DNA of 25,223 nucleotides from Pseudomonadota bacterium (GTDB lineage: Bacteria; Pseudomonadota; Alphaproteobacteria; Rhizobiales; Devosiaceae), in the NCBI GenBank assembly GCA_023431205.1, contig JAEYXQ010000097.1, positions 1-25,223 on the forward strand. The letters are read 5' to 3'. The position numbers and the translations under genes were made by a program. Positions 1 through 9,372 of this stretch are shown piece after piece. The notes beneath the pieces were generated by a model. It did not search any database. It saw only the letters and a program-made list of their open reading frames with translations, and was not told the origin of the DNA. Within the stretch, counting starts at the first letter, position 1. Each line of letters starts with the position of its first letter.

Positions 1-20
1 AACTGACCCTCTGAGGCCTG

Positions 21-1372
<1,352 letters not shown>

Positions 1373-1376
<4 letters not shown>

Positions 1377-2923
1377 GCATGAACACCCAGGGCCGCCCCA
1401 CCGGCACCGGCACCTCCGGCAGCGGCATGTCGTCCACCGGCTCGGCGCTGCTGCCCAACGAGCCTCTGCTGTTCGAGATCGGCGACACCGAGCATTCCGG
1501 CGTCGACCTGCCCGACGCTACGATCGACGGCAGCTTCCTCGGCGGCTTCGAGCGCAAGGCGCCGCTCGACCTCGCCGGGCTCACCGAGCCCGAGGCCATG
1601 CGCCACTATGTGCGCCTGTCGCGGCTGAACCATTCGATCGACAGCGGCATGTACCCGCTCGGCTCGTGCACCATGAAGCACAACCCGCGCCTCAACGAGA
1701 AGATGGCGCGGCTGCCCGGCTTTGCCGACATCCATCCCCTGCAGCCGGTTTCAACCGTCCAGGGCGCGCTCGAGCTGATGAACCAGCTCAGCCATTGGCT
1801 GATGACCCTCACCAACACCGCCGCCGTGGCCCTGTCGCCCAAGGCCGGCGCCCATGGCGAACTGCTCGGCATGATGGCCATCAAGGCCGCCCAGGAGGCC
1901 CGCGGGCAGGGGCACCGCAAGGTCGTCCTCGTTCCCGAAAGCGCCCACGGCACCAACCCGGCCACCGCCGCCTTCCTCGGCTACAGCGTCAAGGCAGTCC
2001 CGGCGCGAGCAGACGGCACCGTCGACGTCGAAGCGGTCAAGGCAGCCCTGTCTCCGGACATCGCCGCCATCATGCTGACCAACCCCAACACCTGCGGCCT
2101 GTTCGAGCCGCAGGTGATCGAGATCGCCGCGGCGATCCATGAGGCTGGCGCCTTCTTCTACTGCGACGGCGCCAACTTCAACGCCATCATGGGCGTGGTG
2201 CGGCCGGGCGATCTCGGCATCGACGCCATGCACATCAACCTGCACAAGACCTTCTCCACCCCCCATGGCGGTGGCGGGCCGGGCGCCGGTCCGGTGGTGC
2301 TGTCCGAAGCGCTCGCCCCATTCGCGCCGGTGCCGTTCGTGCGCCGCAACGGCAACGCGCTGGAGCTGGTCGAGCACGTCGAAGGCCAGGCCCTTGGCCG
2401 CGTCACCGCCTTCCACGGCCAGATGGGCATGTATGTGCGTGCGCTCACCTACATGCTCAGCCACGGCGCCGACGGCCTCCGTCAGGCGGCGGAAGACGCC
2501 GTGCTCAACGCCAACTACATCAAGGCACGTCTCGGCGAGGTTCTCTCGGTCCCCTACCCGGACTACCCGACCATGCACGAGGCCCTGTTCGACGACAGCT
2601 TCCTTGACGGCACCGGCGTCACCACGCTCGACTTCGCCAAGGCGCTGATCGACGATGGCTTCCACCCCATGACCATGTACTTCCCGCTGGTCGTGCACGG
2701 CGCCATGCTGGTCGAACCCACCGAAAGCGAAAGCAAGCAGACGCTCGACCACTTCTGCGACGTCATGTCCGAGCTCGCCCGGGACGCCACCTCGGGCGAT
2801 CGCGAGCGCTTCACCGCCGCGCCGCAGCGGGCTCCGCGTCGACGGCTCGACGAAACCCGCGCCGCCCGCCAGCCGATCCTCAGATGGGAACGGCCGACGG
2901 TTGTGCCGCAGGCAGCCGAATAG
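1373..2923 (+). CDS. gcvPB: Glycine dehydrogenase (decarboxylating) subunit 2, P-protein beta
   Basis: This is the C-terminal half of the split P-protein, 516 residues, carrying the catalytic PLP site. The LHKTFSTPHGGGGPG segment contains the Schiff-base lysine, about K292 from the chosen start. Other family stretches are LNHSIDSGMYPLGSCTMKHN and ESAHGTNPATA. The ATG at 1373 is chosen because it has a perfect AGGAGG at 1360-1365 with 7-base spacing and forms an ATGA overlap with the gcvPA stop. The upstream in-frame start at 1340 would overlap gcvPA more deeply and has no such site. The N-terminus has a Gly/Ser/Thr-rich stretch (about residues 7-25) before the conserved LPNEPLLFE. A strong terminator follows immediately, so this is the last gene of the operon. 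Confidence 0.95.
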
Positions 2924-2929
2924 AACAAA

Positions 2930-2963
2930 GGGCCCGGTGATCGTTCACCGGGCCCTCATTTTT
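2930..2963 (+). terminator. Rho-independent terminator after gcvPB
   Basis: There is a perfect 11-bp GC-rich stem, GGGCCCGGTGA (2930-2940) and TCACCGGGCCC (2945-2955), with loop TCGT. It is followed by TCATTTTT ending at 2963. The stem can add one A-T pair (2929/2956). It starts 6 bases after the gcvPB stop. The T-run is only on the plus-strand side, so it mainly ends the gcv operon, though the hairpin also lies 25 bases past the convergent lipoprotein gene's stop. Confidence 0.9.
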
Positions 2964-2987
2964 CGTTCATCTTCGTTCAGCTTGGCG

Positions 2988-3575
2988 TCAGCCTTTGGTG
3001 TCGAACCCAACCCAGATGGTGATGGTTTCCCCACCGAGATAGGGGATGGCGACGTTCTCGACTACCTTGACGAACTCGGCCGAACGGGCCGGCGGCGTCA
3101 TTGGCACGGCCACGGTATACTTCTCCGAGAACACCGCCTGGCCATCACGCTCCACCGCAAAGCGGATCGGCGCGTTGACCGAACTCTGGTTGCCCTGCGG
3201 CCCCAGCAGCACCCGGCCGACCACACCCATATTGACCGTGATCAGGCCGTTCGAGACCACGCAGTTCCGCGACGTCTCGTCGATAACGCCCTGATACTGC
3301 AGCGCTTTCGGATCACCCGTTCGGCCGCTGCCATAGTAGAACATCGCCTCGCTGCCGGCCCGCACCCGGATCGGCGGACATTCGGTCGCGATGGCCGGCA
3401 GGGCGTTGGTCTGCGCTGCAGCCACGGCGGCCGGCGTCGCCGTCGCGTTCTGCAGCTGTTGCTGCTGGGCGGCATTGCCGCCACCCATAAGGCCGCCCAT
3501 GGAGCAGCCGGCAAGGCTCAGCGCGACCACACCGGCACCCGCCAGACGCAGGACGGGGGAAACCATATCGTTCAT
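2988..3575 (-). CDS. Putative lipoprotein of unknown function
   Basis: This encodes a 195-residue exported protein. The N-terminus MNDMVSPVLRLAGAG is followed by a hydrophobic stretch and a lipobox LAGC with the lipidation cysteine at residue 24, so a type II signal peptide is clear. A short Gly/Met-rich and poly-Gln linker follows, then a folded region containing two more cysteines, one in the ECPPIRVRAG stretch and one in the ETSRNCVV stretch. They could pair in the periplasm (inference). The start at 3575 has AGGAGG seven bases upstream. A GTG-initiated extension to 3599 would place residues ahead of the signal peptide and is rejected. I recognise no catalytic motif. It follows the peroxiredoxin gene by about 23 bases and is probably co-transcribed with it. 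Confidence 0.8.
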   Translation of the reverse strand: MNDMVSPVLRLAGAGVVALSLAGCSMGGLMGGGNAAQQQQLQNATATPAAVAAAQTNALPAIATECPPIRVRAGSEAMFYYGSGRTGDPKALQYQGVIDETSRNCVVSNGLITVNMGVVGRVLLGPQGNQSSVNAPIRFAVERDGQAVFSEKYTVAVPMTPPARSAEFVKVVENVAIPYLGGETITIWVGFDTKG

Positions 3576-3598
3576 CAATGCTCCTCCTGACGCGGACA

Positions 3599-4093
3599 CT
3601 AGCGGCCCTGAGTCTCGAGCGCCATCAGAATGGCAGGCGCACCGGTTGCCGTCACCCCGGGTGCATCCTCAATGAAGACGGCTTCCACAACCCCGTTGCG
3701 GATCAGCGCCGCCGAGCGGGTGAAACGAACCCCCATGCCGGCGCCCGACAGGTCCTTGTCGAGCCCCATCGCCTGGGCGAGCTTGCCGTTGCCGTCGGCC
3801 AGGAAGTCGATCTTGCCCAGGGCACCGGAGGCTTCCGCCCAGGCTTTCATGACGTGGTGGTCGTTGGTCGCCGCGCAGACGATGCGGTCGACGCCTGCGG
3901 CCCGCAGCTTGGCTTCGTTGCCGACAAAGCCCGGCAGATGGTTGACGTGGCAGGTCGGCGTGAAGGCTCCGGGTACGGCAAAGAACACCGTCAGCCCCTC
4001 CCCCAGCGCAACATCGCTGGTGGTGTCGGCAACGCCGTCGCTGGTGACGAGCTTGACTGGTACCGACGGGATGGGATCACCGCGTTCGATCAT
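3599..4093 (-). CDS. Peroxiredoxin, Prx5 type
   Basis: This is a 164-residue thiol peroxidase that reduces hydrogen peroxide and organic hydroperoxides. The diagnostic active site PGAFTPTCHVNHLPGF is present, with peroxidatic Cys48 and the conserved Thr45. The second cysteine, Cys73, matches the buried conserved cysteine of the Prx5 family. No C-terminal resolving cysteine is visible, so recycling by glutathione/glutaredoxin or another external thiol is likely (family knowledge, not shown here). There is no glutaredoxin domain fusion. An AGAGG at the usual distance supports the ATG at 4093. It is followed by the lipoprotein gene and lies 107 bases after the dsbD-like gene on the same strand, a context that suggests oxidative-stress or thiol maintenance. 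Confidence 0.93.
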   Translation of the reverse strand: MIERGDPIPSVPVKLVTSDGVADTTSDVALGEGLTVFFAVPGAFTPTCHVNHLPGFVGNEAKLRAAGVDRIVCAATNDHHVMKAWAEASGALGKIDFLADGNGKLAQAMGLDKDLSGAGMGVRFTRSAALIRNGVVEAVFIEDAPGVTATGAPAILMALETQGR

Positions 4094-4165
4094 GAACTTT
4101 GCCTCTTGGGATTGCTGCCGCCGATTGTGCGGTCTCGTTCAAGGAGTTGCCCGGTGCGCATAGGC

Positions 4166-4188
4166 GGCTTTGTGTTGGGACACAAGCC
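4166..4188 (-). repeat. Stem-loop between the dsbD-like gene and the peroxiredoxin gene
   Basis: GGCTTTGTGT (4166-4175) pairs with ACACAAGCC (4180-4188) around a 4-base loop, with one bulged T. It sits about 12 bases after the dsbD-like stop codon on the minus strand. There is no T-run after it in that direction, so it is at best a weak terminator or an mRNA-stability hairpin. Confidence 0.35.
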
Positions 4189-4200
4189 GAGCCTTGCGCC

Positions 4201-5004
4201 TCAATCGGGCGGTCCGATGGTGCGGCGCGTCTCAAAAGCCCCTTCGCTGGTCATGAACGTCAGCCGGACCTCGCGTCCGACCAGTCCGTTCATGTCCGCT
4301 GTGTCCAGCACCGGAATCTGCACTACGGTTGCTTCGGGGCCAATTTGCGGCACACCAAGCAGTGGCATGCCATCGTCAAAGGTGGCGATCAGCGAGGTGA
4401 TGTCGACGCTCGCGGGATCGATGGTCACCGTGACAGCGCCCTGCTCCGGCGCCAGCCGGACTTCGCCCAACCCCGGCTCGCCCTCCGGCCACGCCATCGG
4501 CACGTCGGCCACGGCCTGACGAATGCGGAGGCCATTGGCACGGTCCGGAACGGCGTCACGCAGGGGCATCGAAAACTGCGCCTGGGCCGGAATGCAGATG
4601 TCCGAACAGATCCCCACCACCAGGCTGGCCTCCAGCTGCGGCGCCTCGCCGTCGACTCTCAGCAGCACGGGGATCACGGTATGTCCGCGATAGACGTAGT
4701 CGAGATAGTCCGGGGTGCGCTCGACCGTTGGAAAAGGCCACAGCACCTGATGACTGCTGACTCCGCGCGACTCTCGAAGGTCTATCTCAAGCGGCAGGCC
4801 GGTATCGCCTGGGATATGCCAGTAAGTCTTGGTCGCTTCCGGCATGTCGATCTCGATCGCTGCCAGGGTTCGGCCGTCGGCCTTGACTTCGCCGGTGGTC
4901 ACCAGGCGCATCTGCACGCCGGGAGCCACTTCCAGCCACGGCGTTTCGCCCGCCAAGGCAGGGCCGACCGCCATCGATAGGAACAGGAAAAGGATCAGAC
5001 GCAT
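4201..5004 (-). CDS. Secreted DsbD N-terminal (alpha) domain-like thiol-redox protein
   Basis: This is a 267-residue exported protein resembling only the periplasmic N-terminal domain of DsbD. The start at 5004 gives MRLILFLFLSMAVGPALAGE, a textbook signal peptide cleaved near residue 18. The alternative start at 5046 puts 14 polar residues in front of it. The key motif is GICSDICIPAQAQ with Cys133 and Cys137, matching the redox-active cysteine pair and following Pro of DsbD-alpha proteins. The transmembrane beta and thioredoxin-like gamma domains of full DsbD are absent from this gene, so it must receive electrons from another protein or act as a chaperone-like partner (inference). It lies upstream of, and is codirectional with, the peroxiredoxin gene, and is divergent from yqgE. 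Confidence 0.82.
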   Translation of the reverse strand: MRLILFLFLSMAVGPALAGETPWLEVAPGVQMRLVTTGEVKADGRTLAAIEIDMPEATKTYWHIPGDTGLPLEIDLRESRGVSSHQVLWPFPTVERTPDYLDYVYRGHTVIPVLLRVDGEAPQLEASLVVGICSDICIPAQAQFSMPLRDAVPDRANGLRIRQAVADVPMAWPEGEPGLGEVRLAPEQGAVTVTIDPASVDITSLIATFDDGMPLLGVPQIGPEATVVQIPVLDTADMNGLVGREVRLTFMTSEGAFETRRTIGPPD

Positions 5005-5044
5005 GACCTCGCCCTTATCGCAGGCAGGGGTGAAGAAACAGCGC

Positions 5045-5074
5045 ATCAGGCCATCGTGAAGCCGATGGCCTGAT
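5045..5074. repeat. Perfect 11-bp inverted repeat in the divergent dsbD-like/yqgE intergenic region
   Basis: The left arm ATCAGGCCATC (5045-5055) and right arm GATGGCCTGAT (5064-5074) are exact reverse complements, separated by 8 bases. The element lies 40 bases upstream of the dsbD-like ATG and 18 bases upstream of the candidate yqgE -35 box. There is no T-run on either side that would make a good terminator, and no gene reads into it from outside. The position suits an operator for a dimeric regulator, or a leader hairpin of the dsbD-like mRNA. Confidence 0.6.
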
Positions 5075-5092
5075 CCAAACGCGCCCTGCGGC

Positions 5093-5121
5093 TTGGCTTT
5101 GCCGGGTACGCACCCTACTAT
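5093..5121 (+). promoter_or_regulatory. Candidate sigma70-type promoter of yqgE
   Basis: TTGGCT (5093-5098), a 17-base spacer, then TACTAT (5116-5121). The -35 has four of six and the -10 five of six consensus matches. Only 7 bases separate the -10 box from the yqgE ATG at 5129, so transcription would begin at or just before the start codon. Confidence 0.6.
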
Positions 5122-5128
5122 TCACTGC

Positions 5129-5704
5129 ATGAGTACGCTTGAAGGACAATTCCTGGTCGCCATGCCCGACATGGAGGATGAGCGGTTCGCCCATAGCGTC
5201 ATTCTCCTTGTTGGCCACAGCGACGAGGGGGCCATGGGACTGGTGGTTAACCAGACCCTGACCAATCTCAAGTTCTCCGACATCCTCGATGAACTCGATC
5301 TCGGCGACCCGGACTCCATCATCCGCCTGCCCGACTCCATCCGCAACCGCGAGGTTCTGCGCGGCGGTCCGGTCGAAAAGGGTCGCGGCTTCGTGCTGCA
5401 CTCCGGCGAATACCGCAGCGGCAACACCTATGCCGTGCAGGGTGGCGTCTATCTCACCGCCACACTGGACGTGCTCAAGGCCATGGCCTTCGGCCCTGCT
5501 CCAAAATCCTCGCTGTTCGCGCTCGGGTGTTGCGGCTGGAGCGCCGGGCAGCTGGAAGACGAAATTGCGCAGAACGGCTGGCTGACGGTACCGTTCGACC
5601 GGGAGTTGCTGTTCGACGTGCCGGTCAAGGATCGATACGACGCGGCTTTGGCCCGCCTCCACATCACCCGCGCCTCGCTGAGCTCCGAAGCCGGGCACGC
5701 CTGA
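5129..5704 (+). CDS. YqgE/AlgH family protein
   Basis: This is a 191-residue cytoplasmic protein of the UPF0301 (YqgE/AlgH) family. Matching features are the N-terminal GQFLVAMPDMEDERFAHSVI, then the VGHSDEGAMGLVVNQ segment, the RGGPVEKGRGFVLH motif, and the late LGCCGWSAGQLEDEI stretch. The molecular function of the family is not settled, and AlgH was named from alginate-regulation work in Pseudomonas. The ATG at 5129 is chosen because residues from MSTLEGQF onward match the family start. The upstream TTG at 5093 overlaps the probable -35 box. No Shine-Dalgarno sequence precedes it, which fits the leaderless arrangement predicted from the promoter. Its stop is 3 bases from the stop of the convergent EAL gene. 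Confidence 0.93.
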   Translation: MSTLEGQFLVAMPDMEDERFAHSVILLVGHSDEGAMGLVVNQTLTNLKFSDILDELDLGDPDSIIRLPDSIRNREVLRGGPVEKGRGFVLHSGEYRSGNTYAVQGGVYLTATLDVLKAMAFGPAPKSSLFALGCCGWSAGQLEDEIAQNGWLTVPFDRELLFDVPVKDRYDAALARLHITRASLSSEAGHA

Positions 5705-5707
5705 GCC

Positions 5708-8587
5708 TCAACGCGCCAGTTGAGCCGCCAGCTTGCGGCCAAGTTCGGCGCCCGTCATTGCCGCTCCGAAGGCGAAGCCCTGCGCGTGCCGGCACCCCAG
5801 CTGCCGAAGCCGCTCGATCTCGTCCAGCGTCTCGACCCCTTCGGCGATGACCATCAGGTCGAGGTCCGTCGCCAGCGTCACCACCGAGCGAATGATCGGC
5901 GCCTGGGTGTGGGCAATGCCGGTCACATCGCTGATCTTCACAAAGGCGCCCGGGATCTTGATGGTGTCGAACGGGAAGCGGTGCAGATAGCTCAGCGACG
6001 AGTGTCCGGTGCCGAAGTCGTCCAGGGCGAGGCCGAGCCCGATATCCTTGAGCGCCTGCAGCATGTAGGCCGAATGCTCAGGATTGGTCATCACCTGCGA
6101 TTCGGTGATCTCGAGCTTGAGGTGCCGCGCCAGGTCGCGATCCTGGCTCAATAGGCTCCGCATGTCGTTGAGCAGCGTTTCGGTCGCCAGCTGCGAGGGC
6201 GACAGGTTGACCGAGATGAAGAACTCCTCGGGCAGGCCAAGGGTCGTCATCCATTCGCGCGCCTGCGTCGCCGACTGCTCGAAGGCGAGCCGTCCGAGCT
6301 TTTCGATCTGACCGGATCGTTCCGCCAGCGGCACGAACTCGTCCGGGTTGACCAGTCCACGCGTCGGGTGCGTCCAGCGCATCAGTGCCTCGGCACCCAC
6401 CATCTGGCCGGACACGACATCAACCACGGGCTGGAACTGCACATGCAGTTCCCCCTGCTTCATGCCGCGTTCGAGGTCTTCCTCCCCGGCGCGATTATAC
6501 GTCGCGATGGAGCGGGCTGAAGCGCGGTACGCCTCGATGCGGTCGCCGCCCAGCCGCTTGGCGTAATACATCGCCAGTTCTGCATCCCGCAGCACGTCTG
6601 CAGCGGCAGCGGGGTTGCTGTCATAGATGGTGACCCCGATGGACGCGGTGAGCGTCAGATCGCGATCGCCGAAGTTGAACGGCGCCTTCAGCGCCTTGCG
6701 GATCTGCTCGGCGGTTTCGGCAATCTTGCCGGCCGCCTGCTCGGAGGCAAGGATCACGGCGAACTGGTCGGCCGAGATGCGCGCAACCGTATCGAGCGGG
6801 CGCATGACGCGCGCAATCCGGCGCGAGATCGCCAGCAGCACCGAGTCGGCGGCCGAGTGCCCGATGCGCTCCTCCAGCTCCATGAAGCGGTCGATGTCGA
6901 TCAGGAATACGGCCGGCTTGATGCCACCCGGGGTCCGGGCCCGCACCAGGGCGCGCTCCAGCCGGTCCAAGAACAGCTGGCGATTGGGAAGGCCGGTCAG
7001 GCTGTCGTGTACCGCATCGTGCAGCAGGCGTTCCCGTGCGGCCCGATCCTCGGTGACATCCTGCAGCGTGCCGACGATCCGGTTGACCTGCCCGCCGCCG
7101 CCCAGCACAGGCTTCACGCGCATGCGGAAGGTCCTGTAAGTGCCATCGCTGCTGGCGATCCGCATGTCTGCCGACACCTTGCCGCGGCGCAATTCCACCA
7201 GCGTATCGAACGCTGTCCGGAACCGATCACGGTCGTCGGCGTGAACCCGGTCCAGCCAGCGCTTGATGGCGCCGCGGAGCGCACCGCGCTTTTCGCCGAG
7301 ACGCGTCGCCAGCTCGTCGCTGACGGTGACACGGTCACGGTCGATGTTCCAGTCGAAGACGAAGTCCCCAGAACCGGTGAGGGCTAGGGCCCGCCGTTCG
7401 ACCTCGCTGAGCGCGCCGATCGACACCTGCCCTTCGGCGAAGGCGTGCTGCACCGCCGTAAAGCCGAGGAGCATCACGATCAGCACCAGGCCGCCGCCGA
7501 CGGCCGGTTGGGCGATATCGTTGCTGACCTGCCCCGACACCACGAGCCACGAATAGAACAGCCAGGCGATGAAGATGATCCAGGTCGGCACCAGCAACAC
7601 GGCGCGGTCGTAGCCGCGCAGCGCCAGCAGCAGGATTAGGAACATGCCGGAAAGGCCCAGCAGGGCGAGCACCAGCCGGGCGATCGTCGCGGCGATAGCC
7701 GGCTGGAAGAAGGCGAAAGCAAAGAGCGCGAGGAACAGGGCCGCCAGCCCGAGCGCCAGGTGAATGAAGCGCAGATGCCAGCGGTGCAGATTGAGGTAGA
7801 TGAACAGGAAGCCTGCAAGGGTGGTGGCGATGCCAGCCTCGGCCGCCGCACGCAAGGGCTGCATGCCGCCGGCAGAAAAGCCGAGCAGCCGGCCCATGAC
7901 GCCGAAATCGATCAAGAGATAGGCCAGCACCGCCCAGGCGAATGCCGCGGTGGCCGGGAACACTCCGCGCCCCTTCACCACGAACATGATGGTCAGGAAC
8001 ACCGCCGCCAGGGATGCAACGCCGAGCACCACGCCGCGGAACAGGGTGAAGGAGTTGACGTAGTCGCGGTAGGCGCTGGGCTCCCAGAGATAGAGTTCGG
8101 GCAGACCCTCACCAGCGAGTTCGGCAACGAAAGTGACCGTGGCGCCCGGATCCAGCGTCACCTCATAGACGTCCGCCTCGCTGTCGGTGAGCAGCTCCGG
8201 ACGAATGCCGGCACTCGGCGTCAGTGCCGTCAGCCGGTCGGCACCGAGATCGGGCTGGATGATGCCGGAGCCGGGCAGACGGAAAAATGGCGCCACCAGA
8301 AGCCGCTCGATCTGCTGGTCCCCATCGTTGCGGAGGGCGAACAGTGCGAAGGACAGATTGGTGCCCTGCTGGCTCGCCAGCACCTCGATGCGGCGGATGA
8401 TTCCGTCTTCGCCGGGTGCGGTGGAGAGCTGGATGCGGCCATCGGTTCCGGGCTGGACCTCCAGCACCTCCGACAGGTTAACGGCGTTGACGTCCTCGGG
8501 AACGGTGATGACTTCGAAGCCGGACGCCGCAACCAGACTCGCCAAGGCGAGCGCAAGACCTGTGGCGAGTGCACGGAGGTGACGCAT
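5708..8587 (-). CDS. Membrane c-di-GMP signalling protein: 7TMR-DISM-like sensor, PAS, degenerate GGDEF, EAL
   Basis: This is a 959-residue protein, probably a c-di-GMP phosphodiesterase. Residues 1-22 form a signal peptide. About 23-180 form a periplasmic domain, and about 181-390 hold a run of hydrophobic segments consistent with a 7TM unit, together resembling 7TMR-DISM receptors. About 395-515 look like PAS/PAC (ending VGTLQDVTEDR). About 520-685 are a GGDEF domain whose signature is degraded to SADQF (605-609), so cyclase activity is unlikely. About 700-955 are an EAL domain: EAL at 733-735, N794, E826, D856-D857, K877, E916 and Q936 are all in place. The residue two after K877 is Pro879 where Asp is usual, so activity needs testing. 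No Shine-Dalgarno sequence precedes the ATG, but a perfect TATAAT lies 8 bases upstream. Confidence 0.92.
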   Translation of the reverse strand: MRHLRALATGLALALASLVAASGFEVITVPEDVNAVNLSEVLEVQPGTDGRIQLSTAPGEDGIIRRIEVLASQQGTNLSFALFALRNDGDQQIERLLVAPFFRLPGSGIIQPDLGADRLTALTPSAGIRPELLTDSEADVYEVTLDPGATVTFVAELAGEGLPELYLWEPSAYRDYVNSFTLFRGVVLGVASLAAVFLTIMFVVKGRGVFPATAAFAWAVLAYLLIDFGVMGRLLGFSAGGMQPLRAAAEAGIATTLAGFLFIYLNLHRWHLRFIHLALGLAALFLALFAFAFFQPAIAATIARLVLALLGLSGMFLILLLALRGYDRAVLLVPTWIIFIAWLFYSWLVVSGQVSNDIAQPAVGGGLVLIVMLLGFTAVQHAFAEGQVSIGALSEVERRALALTGSGDFVFDWNIDRDRVTVSDELATRLGEKRGALRGAIKRWLDRVHADDRDRFRTAFDTLVELRRGKVSADMRIASSDGTYRTFRMRVKPVLGGGGQVNRIVGTLQDVTEDRAARERLLHDAVHDSLTGLPNRQLFLDRLERALVRARTPGGIKPAVFLIDIDRFMELEERIGHSAADSVLLAISRRIARVMRPLDTVARISADQFAVILASEQAAGKIAETAEQIRKALKAPFNFGDRDLTLTASIGVTIYDSNPAAAADVLRDAELAMYYAKRLGGDRIEAYRASARSIATYNRAGEEDLERGMKQGELHVQFQPVVDVVSGQMVGAEALMRWTHPTRGLVNPDEFVPLAERSGQIEKLGRLAFEQSATQAREWMTTLGLPEEFFISVNLSPSQLATETLLNDMRSLLSQDRDLARHLKLEITESQVMTNPEHSAYMLQALKDIGLGLALDDFGTGHSSLSYLHRFPFDTIKIPGAFVKISDVTGIAHTQAPIIRSVVTLATDLDLMVIAEGVETLDEIERLRQLGCRHAQGFAFGAAMTGAELGRKLAAQLAR

Positions 8588-8595
8588 TAGGGGCG

Positions 8596-8601
8596 ATTAT
8601 A
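8596..8601 (-). promoter_or_regulatory. Consensus -10 box (TATAAT) directly upstream of the EAL protein gene
   Basis: On the minus strand the sequence reads TATAATCGCCCCTAATG, where the last three bases are the start codon. Transcription from this box would start within a base or two of the ATG. A matching -35 is not convincing (CCACAA at 17-base spacing). The absence of any Shine-Dalgarno sequence supports a leaderless transcript. Confidence 0.55.
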
Positions 8602-8756
8602 TCCTGCGGTAGGCTGCATTGTGGCAGCCCCCAGCCCATGACGCCGCATGGCGATACGGCGGGGAGGCCGGCGTCCTCTTGGCGGGAGCGCGTCCTTGGT
8701 AGCGAGGATTGCTGGCCGGAACAAGCAGCGGCGAGTGTTGCCGAATGGCAACGCCG

Positions 8757-9368
8757 TCAAACCGGCGGCCGGCTGTAGCGCGCTGCTTCCCACCGCTCGC
8801 GTGTGAGGCCGACCAGCACGTGATCTTCCCAGCGGCCGTTGATCTGCAGATACTTTTCCGCGAACCCCTCCTCGAAGAAGCCGTTCTTCTCGAGCACCCG
8901 GCGCGACGCCGCGTTGCCCGGCAGAAAAGCTGCATGCACGCGATGCAGCGTCAGCGTGTCGAAGATAAACGGCAGGCAGGTGCCCACCGCCTCGGTCATG
9001 ATTCCCTTGCCGGCATAGCTCTGCCCCATCCAGTACCCCAGGGTCACGAACTGGGCCGCCCGCCGACGAATGTTGGACAAGGTCACGCCCCCGACCAGGG
9101 TCTCGGAGCGACCATCCGCCACGAAGATGAAGAACGAGAAGTCGGTGCCCTGCTCCGCCTCCGCGCGCGCGCGCCGGACGCGGGTGGAAAAAGCGCGCCT
9201 GCCAAGGTCAGCCTCGGTCCAGCGCGGTTCGAATGGCCGGAGGAAATCGCGGCTCTGATGGCGCAGCTCATGCCATTCGTCGTAGTCGGACAACCGCGGC
9301 AGGCGCAGCAGCAAGCGCGGGCCACGGAGCACCACAAGCGAAGTTGGCGATGACCAGGGCCACAGCAT
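8757..9368 (-). CDS. GNAT-family N-acetyltransferase, RimJ/RimL-like
   Basis: This is a 203-residue acetyl-CoA-dependent acetyltransferase. It starts with the typical substrate-side strand (residues 11-35, GPRLLLRLPRLSDYDEW) and has the acetyl-CoA pyrophosphate-binding loop QSYAGKG at about 116-122. It ends with the RimJ/RimL signature FLPGNAASRRVLEKNGF. Family members acetylate ribosomal protein N-termini or small molecules. The substrate here is unknown. The ATG at 9368 is 4 bases after the M16 peptidase stop and has no strong ribosome-binding site of its own, so translational coupling is likely. It is the last gene of the long minus-strand train; 169 bases separate it from the EAL gene. 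Confidence 0.92.
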   Translation of the reverse strand: MLWPWSSPTSLVVLRGPRLLLRLPRLSDYDEWHELRHQSRDFLRPFEPRWTEADLGRRAFSTRVRRARAEAEQGTDFSFFIFVADGRSETLVGGVTLSNIRRRAAQFVTLGYWMGQSYAGKGIMTEAVGTCLPFIFDTLTLHRVHAAFLPGNAASRRVLEKNGFFEEGFAEKYLQINGRWEDHVLVGLTRERWEAARYSRPPV

Positions 9369-9372
9369 GCTG

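Noticed and set aside
1751..2752. 333-codon minus-strand frame antisense to gcvPB
   Set aside because: Entirely inside gcvPB. Val/Gly/His-rich composition is expected of the antisense frame.
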